From positions 130,144-163,725 of the forward strand of contig MEVA01000006.1 of assembly GCA_001772625.1 (NCBI GenBank): a stretch of 33,582 nt of DNA, read 5' to 3'. Origin of the DNA: a candidate division WWE3 bacterium RIFCSPHIGHO2_01_FULL_42_13 (lineage in GTDB: Bacteria; Patescibacteriota; WWE3; UBA101185; UBA10185). Below are positions 14,996-21,635 of this stretch, one piece after another. The position numbers were made by a program, and so were the translations under genes. How positions within the stretch are numbered: the stretch's first letter is position 1; every line of letters begins with the position of its first letter. Under the pieces are notes generated by a model that saw only the letters and a list, made by a program, of their open reading frames with translations, did no database searches and was not told the DNA's origin.

Positions 14996-15319
14996 TTAGT
15001 TAGATAGAATCAGCACAAAAGTTAGTAGATAGAGAATCCCCCATCCAACTGTCCACCCAACAAGTGTAAAAGATTCTTTGTATTTCTTTTCCCAAAATAA
15101 CATTCCTGCCCGTCCCAAAACTAACAATCCGGAAATAACGGCCGAGATTACAAATAGAAGAAGCATGAGCATAGGTGCATAAAAGTTCTCAGAACTGTCA
15201 CTAAAATTGGGGGCAACAAAATTGAAGAAAAGAGAAATCAAAATAATGTAGGAGACAAGGCCGCTAGCTTGGAGAAAGGCTAAAAATGGGGCTGATAGTT
15301 TTTTAAACACTGTGTGCAT
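14996..15319 (-). CDS. Small membrane protein (107 aa)
   Basis: A protein with three to four hydrophobic segments: SGLVSYIILISLFFNFV, MLMLLLFVISAVISGLLVLG and a C-terminal VGWGILYLLTFVLIL. The motif SAVISGLLVLGRAGML is typical of a small unnamed membrane family that I associate with CPR genomes (impression). The ATG at 15319 is preferred; a longer frame could start at TTG 15346 but that falls inside the terminator hairpin of the HNH gene. No Shine-Dalgarno sequence is seen. Confidence 0.75.
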   Translation of the reverse strand: MHTVFKKLSAPFLAFLQASGLVSYIILISLFFNFVAPNFSDSSENFYAPMLMLLLFVISAVISGLLVLGRAGMLFWEKKYKESFTLVGWTVGWGILYLLTFVLILSN

Positions 15320-15331
15320 TTTATCATGGAG

Positions 15332-15367
15332 CAAAAGTTGGTCCAAACACTGAGGTTTGAACCAACT
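15332..15367 (-). terminator. Intrinsic terminator of the HNH gene
   Basis: AGTTGGTCCAAAC (15336-15348) pairs with GTTTGAACCAACT (15355-15367) with a single C-A mismatch and a 6-nt loop. TTTT follows on the minus strand. It abuts the HNH stop codon. Confidence 0.75.
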
Positions 15368-15368
15368 C

Positions 15369-15689
15369 TTACAATCTTGAATTTTCCACGTGCGTTACAT
15401 ATTCGAGATTACTAACACACGCATTTTCCCGTTTGTGGTCCTTGTGATGTACAAGAGTACCCTTAGGTCGTGGGCCAAGAAATGCCTCAGCAACTAGAAT
15501 GTGGATCAAAGAGATTTTTCTTTTGAGGTTTCCCTCTGCGTCTCGTCCACGTAAGTCAACAAACGGATATTCGCCGCCCCGGATAGAATAAAGCCTTTTT
15601 AGAATTGGTACGCGAATACCTTGTACTCTTCCCAAGTTACTTATTTTGTAGCCAGGGAAGCCTAGAATATCTCTCCACTCTTCCTGCAC
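15369..15689 (-). CDS. NUMOD4/HNH endonuclease-like protein
   Basis: A 106-aa free-standing homing-endonuclease-type protein. The N-terminal NUMOD4 DNA-binding motif is EEWRDILGFPGYKISNLGRV, and the C-terminal HNH motif reads VHHKDHKRENACVSNLEYVT with the paired histidines. Such proteins cut DNA and often spread as selfish genes or in phages. The GTG start at 15689 is decided by a strong GAGGAGG Shine-Dalgarno sequence 6 nt upstream. It lies inside the largest unit of the repeat-bounded region, opposite in strand to the alcohol dehydrogenase. Confidence 0.88.
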   Translation of the reverse strand: MQEEWRDILGFPGYKISNLGRVQGIRVPILKRLYSIRGGEYPFVDLRGRDAEGNLKRKISLIHILVAEAFLGPRPKGTLVHHKDHKRENACVSNLEYVTHVENSRL

Positions 15690-15806
15690 TTTGGGCCTCC
15701 TCGATATTAGGTCTTATAGGAAACTAGCAAAAATGGGGTTTAAAATCAATCTTATTGTCAGGATAATAACGAGACATTGAAATATTGTTATGCAATAATA
15801 GACGTT

Positions 15807-16865
15807 ATGAAAGCAAAATCATTCGCCGCACCTTCCGCAGATAAACCCCTTGAATATTATGAATTTGAACGTCGTGAGCCCACACCTACCGATGTAGAGC
15901 TTGAAGTCCATTACTGCGGGGTTTGCCATAGTGATCTACACACTGCGCATGGAGACTGGGGTGAAATCGAATATCCATGCGTGCCTGGCCACGAAATCGT
16001 AGGAATTGTTACACGAGTTGGCAGTGCAGTTACAAAATTTAAGCCGTGGGATCGTGTTGGTGTGGGCTGTATGGTTAACAGTTGCCGTGAGTGTGAAGCT
16101 TGCAAGAGGGGTTTTGAAAACAGCTGCTTTAATGAACATGGGCCAGTATGGACATATAGCTCGAAAGACCCAATCGATGGTAGCGATACAAAGGGCGGTT
16201 ACTCAACCATTATGGTGGCACCAGAACACTTTGTGTTGCCTTTGCCCGATTCTCTTGATATGGCTCATGCTGCACCCCTACTTTGTGCTGGCATTACTAC
16301 CTACTCTCCGCTTATGCGTTGGAAGATTGACCCAGGTATGAAAGTTGGAGTTATTGGGCTTGGGGGCCTTGGGCACATGGGTGTTAAATACGCTAAGGCA
16401 ATGGGTGCTGAAGTGTGGGTAATTAGCTCATCTCCAGAGAAAACCGAACAAGCTAAATCTTACGGAGCGACAGGTGTAATTGTATCGACATCCAAGCAAG
16501 ATATGGAAAGTGCTGCGCATAAATTTGATTTCTTGCTCGACACTATCCCAAAAGCTCACGATTTGGAAGTTTATCTTCAACTACTAAATGTTCATGGCGT
16601 ACTTTGCCTAGTAGGGCCAATTGAGGCTATGCCAGGTTTTCACTCTGGTAGCGTTATAAATGGCCAGAAATCTATTGCAGGCTCAGGTATAGGAGGAATA
16701 AAAGAAACTCAGGAAATGCTTGAGTATAGTGCTAAGAATAATATTCTTCCTGAAATCGAAATTATCAATATACAAGACATTAACAAAGCGTGGGAGTCTC
16801 TTAAGAACAGGCAGATGGCAAAGCGCTACGTGATAGATATGAAGAAATCTTTTCCATCGATTTAA
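15807..16865 (+). CDS. Zn-dependent alcohol dehydrogenase (YahK/CAD-like)
   Basis: A 352-aa NAD(P)H-dependent medium-chain dehydrogenase that interconverts aldehydes and alcohols. Catalytic zinc ligands are Cys40 (CGVCHSD) and His62 with Glu63 (GHE). Structural zinc cysteines are C93, C96, C99 and C107. The Rossmann nucleotide motif is GLGGLGHMG. The best relatives are the broad-specificity YahK/cinnamyl-alcohol type. A longer frame could begin at TTG 15777, but the family begins at the MKAKSFAA ATG; an AATAAT hexamer lies 7 nt upstream of it. It is the only plus-strand gene within the repeat array, and repeat copy b directly follows its stop. Confidence 0.93.
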   Translation: MKAKSFAAPSADKPLEYYEFERREPTPTDVELEVHYCGVCHSDLHTAHGDWGEIEYPCVPGHEIVGIVTRVGSAVTKFKPWDRVGVGCMVNSCRECEACKRGFENSCFNEHGPVWTYSSKDPIDGSDTKGGYSTIMVAPEHFVLPLPDSLDMAHAAPLLCAGITTYSPLMRWKIDPGMKVGVIGLGGLGHMGVKYAKAMGAEVWVISSSPEKTEQAKSYGATGVIVSTSKQDMESAAHKFDFLLDTIPKAHDLEVYLQLLNVHGVLCLVGPIEAMPGFHSGSVINGQKSIAGSGIGGIKETQEMLEYSAKNNILPEIEIINIQDINKAWESLKNRQMAKRYVIDMKKSFPSI

Positions 16866-16866
16866 A

Positions 16867-16893
16867 ATTGGCTGAGCATACGGATCTAGAACC
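16867..16893 (-). repeat. tRNA-end-like repeat, copy b
   Basis: Plus-strand text ATTGGCTGAGCATACGG then ATCTAGAACC. It lies 33 nt after the stop of the RNA ligase-like gene (minus strand) and 1 nt past the stop of the alcohol dehydrogenase. Confidence 0.8.
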
Positions 16894-16926
16894 TTCTGAG
16901 CCCATAATTGTGGACAGAGTTAAAAT

Positions 16927-17493
16927 CTACTTTATATCAAATTCTTCAATGTGTATCCAATCGTCCGGATTCTCAGTGCCTGGTACTATCACCAACTTTG
17001 AAGCTTCAAACGAAATATCTTTTGGAAGTTCTATTGCAGAAGTTATCCTTTTCCGCTCTTCCATCGTCTGATTTCCATATATAAGGCTCATATGTGGCAT
17101 AAAAACATTGTCGTCTGCTAGATATATTTCTTTTGCCAGCGTATATAAATCCATAAGTTCAGCCGTAGCCTTCACCCTGATAAATACAGATTGAAAATAA
17201 TTAGCACCAAAGGAAACTTCACCGAGGGAAATCAGAATCGGTTTCAGTTTTGAAGCCAAAAGCTTTGCCTTTTGCTTTACAGTTTCTAAATCCGAAAAAA
17301 CATTATTCAGAAGAGTTATATGAGGTTCAAAATTTGGGCTGTTATGTTTTTCACTCAAATTCGTAATAACCTTCTGTAATATTTCACCAACCCTGGCAGG
17401 TGGAACTAAAAACAAAAAGTATGGCTTTTCATCTTTTGTAGATTTTTTAATCGGTATGGAAAAATTATACAATGAATTCTTTTGGCTGAGCAT
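16927..17493 (-). CDS. 2H phosphoesterase (2'-5' RNA ligase-like)
   Basis: A 188-aa protein with the two HxT/S motifs of the 2H superfamily: PHITLL (H58, T60) and PHMSLIYG (H134, S136). Members include 2',3'-cyclic phosphodiesterases and the LigT/ThpR RNA ligase; the exact substrate is not deducible. The first 23 residues are not conserved-looking. The annotated ATG lies inside repeat copy c, so the repeat supplies the start codon if this start is used. The true start may be later, since a TATAAT follows at 17466-17471 but no canonical start codon comes close after it. Confidence 0.85.
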   Translation of the reverse strand: MLSQKNSLYNFSIPIKKSTKDEKPYFLFLVPPARVGEILQKVITNLSEKHNSPNFEPHITLLNNVFSDLETVKQKAKLLASKLKPILISLGEVSFGANYFQSVFIRVKATAELMDLYTLAKEIYLADDNVFMPHMSLIYGNQTMEERKRITSAIELPKDISFEASKLVIVPGTENPDDWIHIEEFDIK

Positions 17494-17507
17494 GTCGGTC
17501 TAGAACC
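17481..17507 (-). repeat. tRNA-end-like repeat, copy c
   Basis: Plus-strand text TTTGGCTGAGCATGTC then GGTCTAGAACC. It starts 11 nt after the stop of the 133-aa membrane protein gene and overlaps the possible start codon of the 2H phosphoesterase gene. Confidence 0.85.
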
Positions 17508-17518
17508 CCTCTATGGAC

Positions 17519-17920
17519 TTATTCCAGTAAGTCATTTACTGATTTACCTTTTTCTTTTAGCGTCTCTTCAAGTTTTCTCCCAGTGACTTCTATCTCCTCG
17601 TCATTGAATTTCTTTACCATCCCCTCTATACCGGAAAGCTTAATCAGGATTTTGTCAAAAATATAAGTTACAGTAAACCAAGTAACTATCCCGTAGAAAA
17701 TTGAAAGAAGAATATTTACCTCAAAGTATTTCAAATACACAAAAACGCTTCCCACGGCAATCATAAAATATACCAGTGATGTTGCTTTTCCAACAGACGA
17801 CTTATTGAACAAGTCACGAGATGTTCGTCGCAATTCCATTTCACGAAGCATTTTTGCTTCCGGATATTTCTTATCAAATTTTTCTTTCATTGATTCCATA
17901 GTTGTTGTTTCAATACTCAT
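17519..17920 (-). CDS. Two-helix membrane protein (133 aa), unknown
   Basis: I do not recognise a family. An N-terminal charged region (about 1-42, Lys/Glu/Arg-rich, helical) is followed by a hydrophobic hairpin: SLVYFMIAVGSVFVYL and ILLSIFYGIVTWFTVTYIF. The C-terminal region is charged and probably coiled-coil. No Shine-Dalgarno sequence or -10 box is visible directly upstream; the space is occupied by repeat copy d, so it may depend on upstream transcription. It resembles the 138-aa protein at 18490-18906 in overall plan. Confidence 0.7.
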   Translation of the reverse strand: MSIETTTMESMKEKFDKKYPEAKMLREMELRRTSRDLFNKSSVGKATSLVYFMIAVGSVFVYLKYFEVNILLSIFYGIVTWFTVTYIFDKILIKLSGIEGMVKKFNDEEIEVTGRKLEETLKEKGKSVNDLLE

Positions 17921-17924
17921 ACAA

Positions 17925-17951
17925 TTTGGCTGAGCATGCAGGTCTAGAACC
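17925..17951 (-). repeat. tRNA-end-like repeat, copy d
   Basis: Plus-strand text TTTGGCTGAGCATGCA then GGTCTAGAACC. It directly abuts the stop codon of the 76-aa gene (17952) and ends 4 nt before the start of the next gene. Confidence 0.85.
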
Positions 17952-18182
17952 TTAGTTACAAGGATACGACATTAAAGGGTTTTCGATTTCCTCTGCCTCG
18001 TGCACAGGGTCCTCCCCAGTATGTCGTCGTATTATGTTCCAAGTGAATAATCTCTCAGCAAAGAAAGCTTCTTGCATATCGCAAATTAATTGCCTTTGCT
18101 TAGCATACAAGTTGTACGTGAGTAAGAAACTTAGCGTTAACAAAAGAGCGCTTACGATAAAGATCGTCTTAGTAGTAACCAT
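17952..18182 (-). CDS. Small membrane protein (76 aa), unknown
   Basis: One N-terminal membrane segment (TIFIVSALLLTLSFLLTYNLY), possibly an uncleaved signal anchor, followed by a soluble tail with two Cys (LICDM and the C-terminal YPCN) and an acidic stretch. No family recognised. A CATAAT hexamer lies 9 nt before the ATG. It sits alone between repeat copies d and e, so it forms a one-gene unit. Confidence 0.65.
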   Translation of the reverse strand: MVTTKTIFIVSALLLTLSFLLTYNLYAKQRQLICDMQEAFFAERLFTWNIIRRHTGEDPVHEAEEIENPLMSYPCN

Positions 18183-18243
18183 CCTGGTGACATTATGATT
18201 CCATTATGACTAAGATTCAAGGATCTTTTTCTATGGATGCTTA

Positions 18244-18270
18244 TTTCGGCTGAGTACTAGATCCAAAACC
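18244..18270 (-). repeat. tRNA-end-like repeat, copy e (degenerate)
   Basis: Plus-strand text TTTCGGCTGAGTAC then TAGATCCAAAACC, a diverged copy. It lies 3 nt after the stop of the 66-aa gene. Read on the minus strand it begins GGTTTTGGATC, which also resembles the anticodon arm of the tRNA-Gln at the head of the array. Confidence 0.6.
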
Positions 18271-18273
18271 CAT

Positions 18274-18474
18274 CTATTTTAGTATTTTGTTTCCAATAGC
18301 CTCGGCGTCTTCACCCTCTTCTTTGATTGCTGTATCTAGGCCTATGAATGTATTGTTGTACATTTTTGTGCCCCTCCCACGATCTAGAATTCCCACACTT
18401 CCCATCCTCTTATCTTTTCCTAACAACAGATTGATCTTTATTTTTACGCTTTCTATAAGGTTAGCATTAAGCAT
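18274..18474 (-). CDS. Small hypothetical protein (66 aa)
   Basis: A soluble, charged protein without recognisable domain. The ATG at 18474 is chosen because a strong GGGAGGTGAG Shine-Dalgarno sequence lies 8 nt upstream; a GTG nine nt earlier falls inside that sequence. It begins 15 bp after the stop of the 138-aa membrane protein gene and shares its unit. The middle contains a Gly/Arg/Asp-rich turn (GILDRGRGTKM). Confidence 0.65.
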   Translation of the reverse strand: MLNANLIESVKIKINLLLGKDKRMGSVGILDRGRGTKMYNNTFIGLDTAIKEEGEDAEAIGNKILK

Positions 18475-18489
18475 GTTGCTCACCTCCCA

Positions 18490-18906
18490 TCAAAATATGT
18501 CATCTAAAGGACTTTTTTCCATAACTTCTTTAATCTTGTCTGGTAGTTTGTCTACAGCAGCAGCTATAATTTTGGTTTTTTCTACTTCTGCACCTGATGT
18601 CTTTTCCGCCAGTCTGTGATAAACCGATTCTAATGTTGTGAAAGCACCGTGAATAACCCTTTCTTTTATTTTCATTTTCTCAATGTAAAGTACGCCTGAG
18701 GTTATGACTAACAGCAATCCAATAGTTGCAATAAAGTATGACTTAGGGTCTTTCCCGTCAAATAATATAAGTGTTTTTCCTAATAATAACGACCCGCCGA
18801 TATATGTAATGGCTCCAATGATCCCAACATTTTTAATTGCCTTTTTCAAATCCACACATTTGTTATACAAGTAAATTCTAATTTTAGCAATTGTTGTTGA
18901 GTACAT
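18490..18906 (-). CDS. Two-helix membrane protein (138 aa), unknown
   Basis: Two hydrophobic helices (GIIGAITYIGGSLLLGKTLIL and FIATIGLLLVITSGVLYI) precede a charged C-terminal helical region. No family recognised. It is the first gene after tRNA-Gln on the same strand; its ATG lies 15 nt past the encoded CCA end of the tRNA. AATACT is 8 nt before the ATG, and tRNA processing alone would also yield an almost leaderless mRNA. Confidence 0.7.
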   Translation of the reverse strand: MYSTTIAKIRIYLYNKCVDLKKAIKNVGIIGAITYIGGSLLLGKTLILFDGKDPKSYFIATIGLLLVITSGVLYIEKMKIKERVIHGAFTTLESVYHRLAEKTSGAEVEKTKIIAAAVDKLPDKIKEVMEKSPLDDIF

Positions 18907-18921
18907 TTTTTATGAGTATTC

Positions 18922-18995
18922 TGGCTGGGGGACAGGGATTCGAACCCCAGTATTCAGGTCCAAAACCTGACGTCCTACCACTAGACGATCCCCCA
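18922..18995 (-). tRNA. tRNA-Gln (UUG)
   Basis: Cloverleaf with anticodon loop TTTTGGA (anticodon TTG), U1-A72 pair and discriminator G73, with CCA encoded. The T-stem is weak (two G-U pairs). A TATAAT, extended by TGA, lies about 9 nt upstream of the 5' end. Its 3' end (GGTTC to CAGCCA) faces the repeat array. Confidence 0.93.
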
Positions 18996-19042
18996 ATGCG
19001 TTGGAATTATATCAAAGTTTAGCCGTTTTTAAGCATTTATAG

Positions 19043-19048
19043 TAGAAT
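19043..19048 (+). promoter_or_regulatory. -10 element of leaderless reductase gene
   Basis: TAGAAT ending 8 nt before the ATG at 19057, with no Shine-Dalgarno sequence. Confidence 0.4.
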
Positions 19049-19056
19049 TTGGGCTG

Positions 19057-19740
19057 ATGGCACCGCAAAGATTAAAGTTAAGAGTAAAAGAAACCTCGTG
19101 GTTAAATCATAGGGTTTTGCAAGTTGTTTTTGAACTTTTAGAACCAAAAGAAATAAGTTTTATTCCAGGCCAGCATATAAGCGTTATTATTGGCGATGTA
19201 ACCCGTCCTTACTGTCTTTCCTCTGACTGCAGGGTTGGCGGCGAAATTGCAATTTCCGTTTCCGCAGCTCATGAAGGCTTAGGGTCTAACTTTTTGCGAA
19301 GCCTTAAAGTTGGAGACGAAATAGAAGCATTAGGCCCCCTTGGAAGATTAAAACTTGCCCAAGTTCACAAGCCCAATATTGTTTTCATTGGAACAGGCAC
19401 TGGGGTATCCCCTATGGTTTCGATGCTAACAGAACTTAACCACCAAAAAGTTCAAAGCAGCATTACACTTTACTTTGGCTTAAGAAATAAGGGCGATATG
19501 TTTTTTGAGAAAGAGTTGGAAAACCTCAAGACTCTACTTCCTAACTTTGATTACAAATTTGTTTACTCCGAACCAAAAGAAGGTTGGGATGGGTTAAGAG
19601 GCTATGTTACTGATGTTGTGGACGGGGTTATTGATGCTCAAAATACTCAATATTACGTGATTGGACATAAGGGAATGGTTTTTGATGTGATTCATAAACT
19701 AGTTACAGGTGGTGTTGCGGAGGAGAACATCATCAGATAG
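19057..19740 (+). CDS. FAD/NAD(P)-binding oxidoreductase (ferredoxin-NADP reductase-like)
   Basis: A 227-aa FNR-superfamily protein. The FAD domain has FIPGQHISV and RPYCLSS (50-56, the RxYS type motif that holds FAD) and a GLGSNFL segment. The NAD(P) domain has GTGTGVSPM (112-120), YFGLRNKGDMFFEKEL and the late YYVIGHKGMVFDV. It should move electrons between NAD(P)H and a small carrier or partner subunit, none of which is encoded nearby. It ends close after GVAEENIIR, slightly short of the usual aromatic C-terminus. Expression appears leaderless. Confidence 0.88.
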   Translation: MAPQRLKLRVKETSWLNHRVLQVVFELLEPKEISFIPGQHISVIIGDVTRPYCLSSDCRVGGEIAISVSAAHEGLGSNFLRSLKVGDEIEALGPLGRLKLAQVHKPNIVFIGTGTGVSPMVSMLTELNHQKVQSSITLYFGLRNKGDMFFEKELENLKTLLPNFDYKFVYSEPKEGWDGLRGYVTDVVDGVIDAQNTQYYVIGHKGMVFDVIHKLVTGGVAEENIIR

Positions 19741-19772
19741 CTCTGACAATGTCCTCCTCGCGTTAATCAGTG

Positions 19773-20156
19773 CTACTCCTGCGCTATTTCTAGACCGCGT
19801 TCGTAGAAAAAGGTTTTGATATCGTTTGTTCCCCCTTCCCTTTCTACCATGTACACGTTGATATGAAACTTACCGCGGCGCTCGTGAAGCTGCTTGAGCA
19901 CAACATAGACGGGAAGCCTTGAATACCGGCTGTATTTTGGGCGTTTCCCAAGTCGCTTCCTGCGGCGGAGCTGGACTTTGCTAACAACCCGCGCACCAAC
20001 CTTAAACTTAAAAGGTTGTGCAGGAAGCAGTGAGCATTCAGCAGCCTGTTTTTTAGCTGAATTTCCTCCCCTTTCGCCTCTTTTTGCGCGAAACTCTTTC
20101 TTGCAGATTTCGCAAAAGTAGATGGTGGGTCTTATCTTGCCAATCGCTCGATCCAT
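19773..20156 (-). CDS. Basic hypothetical protein with Zn-ribbon-like N-terminus (127 aa)
   Basis: The N-terminus holds a CEIC pair (YFCEICKKEF) and a further Cys at about residue 41, suggestive of a partial zinc ribbon. The rest is strongly basic (RRRKRLGKRPKYSRYSR), compatible with nucleic acid binding. No family is assigned. Shine-Dalgarno GGGAGAG lies 8 nt before the ATG. Base composition looks richer in GC than its neighbours, as in the other Shine-Dalgarno-bearing genes. A GGCC-TAAG-GGCC inverted repeat lies just upstream. Confidence 0.7.
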   Translation of the reverse strand: MDRAIGKIRPTIYFCEICKKEFRAKRGERGGNSAKKQAAECSLLPAQPFKFKVGARVVSKVQLRRRKRLGKRPKYSRYSRLPVYVVLKQLHERRGKFHINVYMVEREGGTNDIKTFFYERGLEIAQE

Positions 20157-20251
20157 GGCGTTTACTCTCCCGGCCCTTAGGCCACTAGTTTATTTATTAG
20201 CGAGATGAATATATCAAAATTTTATTAAAAAGTGAAATGCTACAGGTTTAA

Positions 20252-20328
20252 TGGTGGGCGGTGTGGGATTTGAACCTACGACCTTTCGGATGTAAACCGA
20301 ATGCTCTAACCAGCTGAGCTAACCGCCC
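20252..20328 (-). tRNA. tRNA-Val (UAC)
   Basis: Anticodon loop TTTACAT (anticodon TAC) closed by TTCGG/CCGAA, 7-bp acceptor GGGCGGT/ACCGCCC, discriminator A and encoded CCA. One A-C mismatch lies in the T-stem. TAGAAT lies 11 nt upstream. Confidence 0.94.
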
Positions 20329-20363
20329 TCGCAGTGTAGATTCTATCACAGCTGTAACTGGTT

Positions 20364-20999
20364 TTATTCGCAACTAAAGAGTTGCAAACAATTGGTTTTA
20401 TCCTCGCCCTCAAGCCCCGCACAAGTTGCGCACATCATAGCGTTATCTAATCCGGAATTTTCCATCATGGCTGCAAAGTCGATAAATTCAACATCAGAAG
20501 GAGGTGTAAACATTCTGTTATCTACAACCCAACCTCTACAATCATATTCCACATTGTCTTCAAGGTTAGCAACTGGGTTTGTAGTTGAGTTGGTATTAGC
20601 GTAGCTATCTGTGTCAAAAGCCGATTTATCAAGATCTAACTCCATCTTAATTCCCTGCTCCATTGCAGAGCCCCAGTAGTAAGCGATTTTACCATCTTGA
20701 ATTATGGAAGTGGTCATAGTTTCTTCGTCAGTTAAAGTTGTGTCAAAATCACCTCTTACCTTTTGACCGCCGTTAGCAACATAAACTGTTCCAGCAGTCA
20801 TCATTGTTTCATCAGCGTATGAAAATTCACACTGCATGTCTCGACCCGATTTTAGAAGGCCAGCAATACCGCCTGTAAATGAAGTTGTGCCAGAGCCTTC
20901 CAGCCCCGAAGATGTTTGTGTTTGAGATCTGCTATATAAAAAGTAACCGCCCCCACCTAAAACTAATACTGCTATGAGAATAAGAATAAGTTTTGACAT
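20364..20999 (-). CDS. Membrane-anchored hypothetical protein (211 aa)
   Basis: An N-terminal membrane anchor (LILILIAVLVLGGGGYFLY) is followed by a Ser/Thr-rich linker and a probably extracellular domain. That domain has strands typical of lipoprotein-like beta folds (MQCEFSYADETM, AGTVYVANGGQKVRGDF, IIQDGKIAYYWG) and six Cys, four of them near the C-terminus (CATC, NCL, SCE), so disulfides are likely. The ATG at 20999 is chosen: TATACT preceded by TGC lies exactly 6 nt upstream, and the longer frame lacks a reason. Family and function unknown. Confidence 0.75.
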   Translation of the reverse strand: MSKLILILIAVLVLGGGGYFLYSRSQTQTSSGLEGSGTTSFTGGIAGLLKSGRDMQCEFSYADETMMTAGTVYVANGGQKVRGDFDTTLTDEETMTTSIIQDGKIAYYWGSAMEQGIKMELDLDKSAFDTDSYANTNSTTNPVANLEDNVEYDCRGWVVDNRMFTPPSDVEFIDFAAMMENSGLDNAMMCATCAGLEGEDKTNCLQLFSCE

Positions 21000-21005
21000 G
21001 AAATC

Positions 21006-21014
21006 AGTATAGCA
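21006..21014 (-). promoter_or_regulatory. Extended -10 promoter, leaderless start
   Basis: Minus strand TGCTATACT ends 6 nt before the ATG at 20999, a clear extended -10 without leader. Confidence 0.6.
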
Positions 21015-21045
21015 GAACTTGGAGGAATGCAAGTTGTTTATAAAC

Positions 21046-21073
21046 AAAAAGCGGCTCTTTACGAGTCGCTTTT
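21046..21073 (-). terminator. Intrinsic terminator
   Basis: AAAAGCGGCTC pairs with GAGTCGCTTTT (one G-T wobble) with a 5-6 nt loop, followed by five T on the minus strand. It ends the 130-aa membrane protein unit. Confidence 0.8.
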
Positions 21074-21128
21074 CTCACATTTAAGATTGGTTTCATGCCC
21101 AACCACCCGCTATCAGGTTGTGTTTCTG

Positions 21129-21521
21129 TTATTTGTGTCCACTCATCAAGCCAACGATCAGAAGAGCTGCACCGTAGATCATCTGGACTTGATTCCAAGA
21201 GTTGCCATCCAGAGCCGTGTAGAGAAGGTACGGTCCAAGGATAAAGGCGACTGTGACAGCAACTTTGACTACGATGCCAAGGGCACCCAAAACTCCTAAG
21301 GGAGAGAACAGTAGCAATTTGAAAATTTCCTTGCTAAGTCCCGAATCATTTCGACGGCCTTCGATGTAGGCATAGACAGCCATCCCCAAAGCTACGACCG
21401 ACGTGGCAATATTGGCCCAAAAGAGAAGTTGTGTAGAAGCGAGATACGTTTGAGCCAGCCCTTGCCCCCGGACGAAGTGTTCCCATCCAAAGTATGCTAG
21501 CGCTAGAATTGAACCAAGCAT
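21129..21521 (-). CDS. Membrane protein (130 aa), unknown
   Basis: Four hydrophobic segments: an N-terminal ILALAYFGWEHFV, LLFWANIATSVVALGMAVYAY, LGALGIVVKVAVTVAFILGPYLLY and a C-terminal IYGAALLIVGLM. A charged loop (EGRRNDSGLSKE) lies between segments two and three. No family recognised. It is a complete stand-alone unit with an excellent promoter, AAAGGAGG Shine-Dalgarno sequence 6 nt before the ATG, and a strong terminator. Base composition looks less AT-rich than neighbouring leaderless genes. Confidence 0.75.
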   Translation of the reverse strand: MLGSILALAYFGWEHFVRGQGLAQTYLASTQLLFWANIATSVVALGMAVYAYIEGRRNDSGLSKEIFKLLLFSPLGVLGALGIVVKVAVTVAFILGPYLLYTALDGNSWNQVQMIYGAALLIVGLMSGHK

Positions 21522-21559
21522 TTATGCCCTCCTTTAGGCTAAGATTGGTTTCGGCTGTG

Positions 21560-21588
21560 ATTATAAATCAAATTCACTGTGGCGTCAA
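21560..21588 (-). promoter_or_regulatory. Sigma70-type promoter of the 130-aa membrane protein gene
   Basis: Minus strand TTGACG (21583-21588), 17-bp spacer and a perfect TATAAT (21560-21565). Confidence 0.8.
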
Positions 21589-21620
21589 GACTATAGGATC
21601 GTAGAGCGAATGGTTTCTAG

Positions 21621-21629
21621 TGTTATACT
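21621..21629 (+). promoter_or_regulatory. Extended -10 promoter, leaderless start
   Basis: TGTTATACT ends 6 nt before the ATG at 21636. Confidence 0.6.
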
Positions 21630-21635
21630 GTAAAG

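Noticed and set aside
14955-18270. CRISPR array
   Set aside because: Repeats are spaced by hundreds to 1900 bp with genes between, and no cas genes are seen.
14955-18270. Classical integron with attC sites
   Set aside because: The repeats lack paired core R boxes and a long imperfect palindrome, and there is no intI; the tRNA-end likeness fits better.
20999-21047. Upstream extension of the membrane-anchored protein
   Set aside because: It overlaps the terminator of the neighbouring unit and lies upstream of the TATACT promoter that ends 6 nt before the ATG at 20999.
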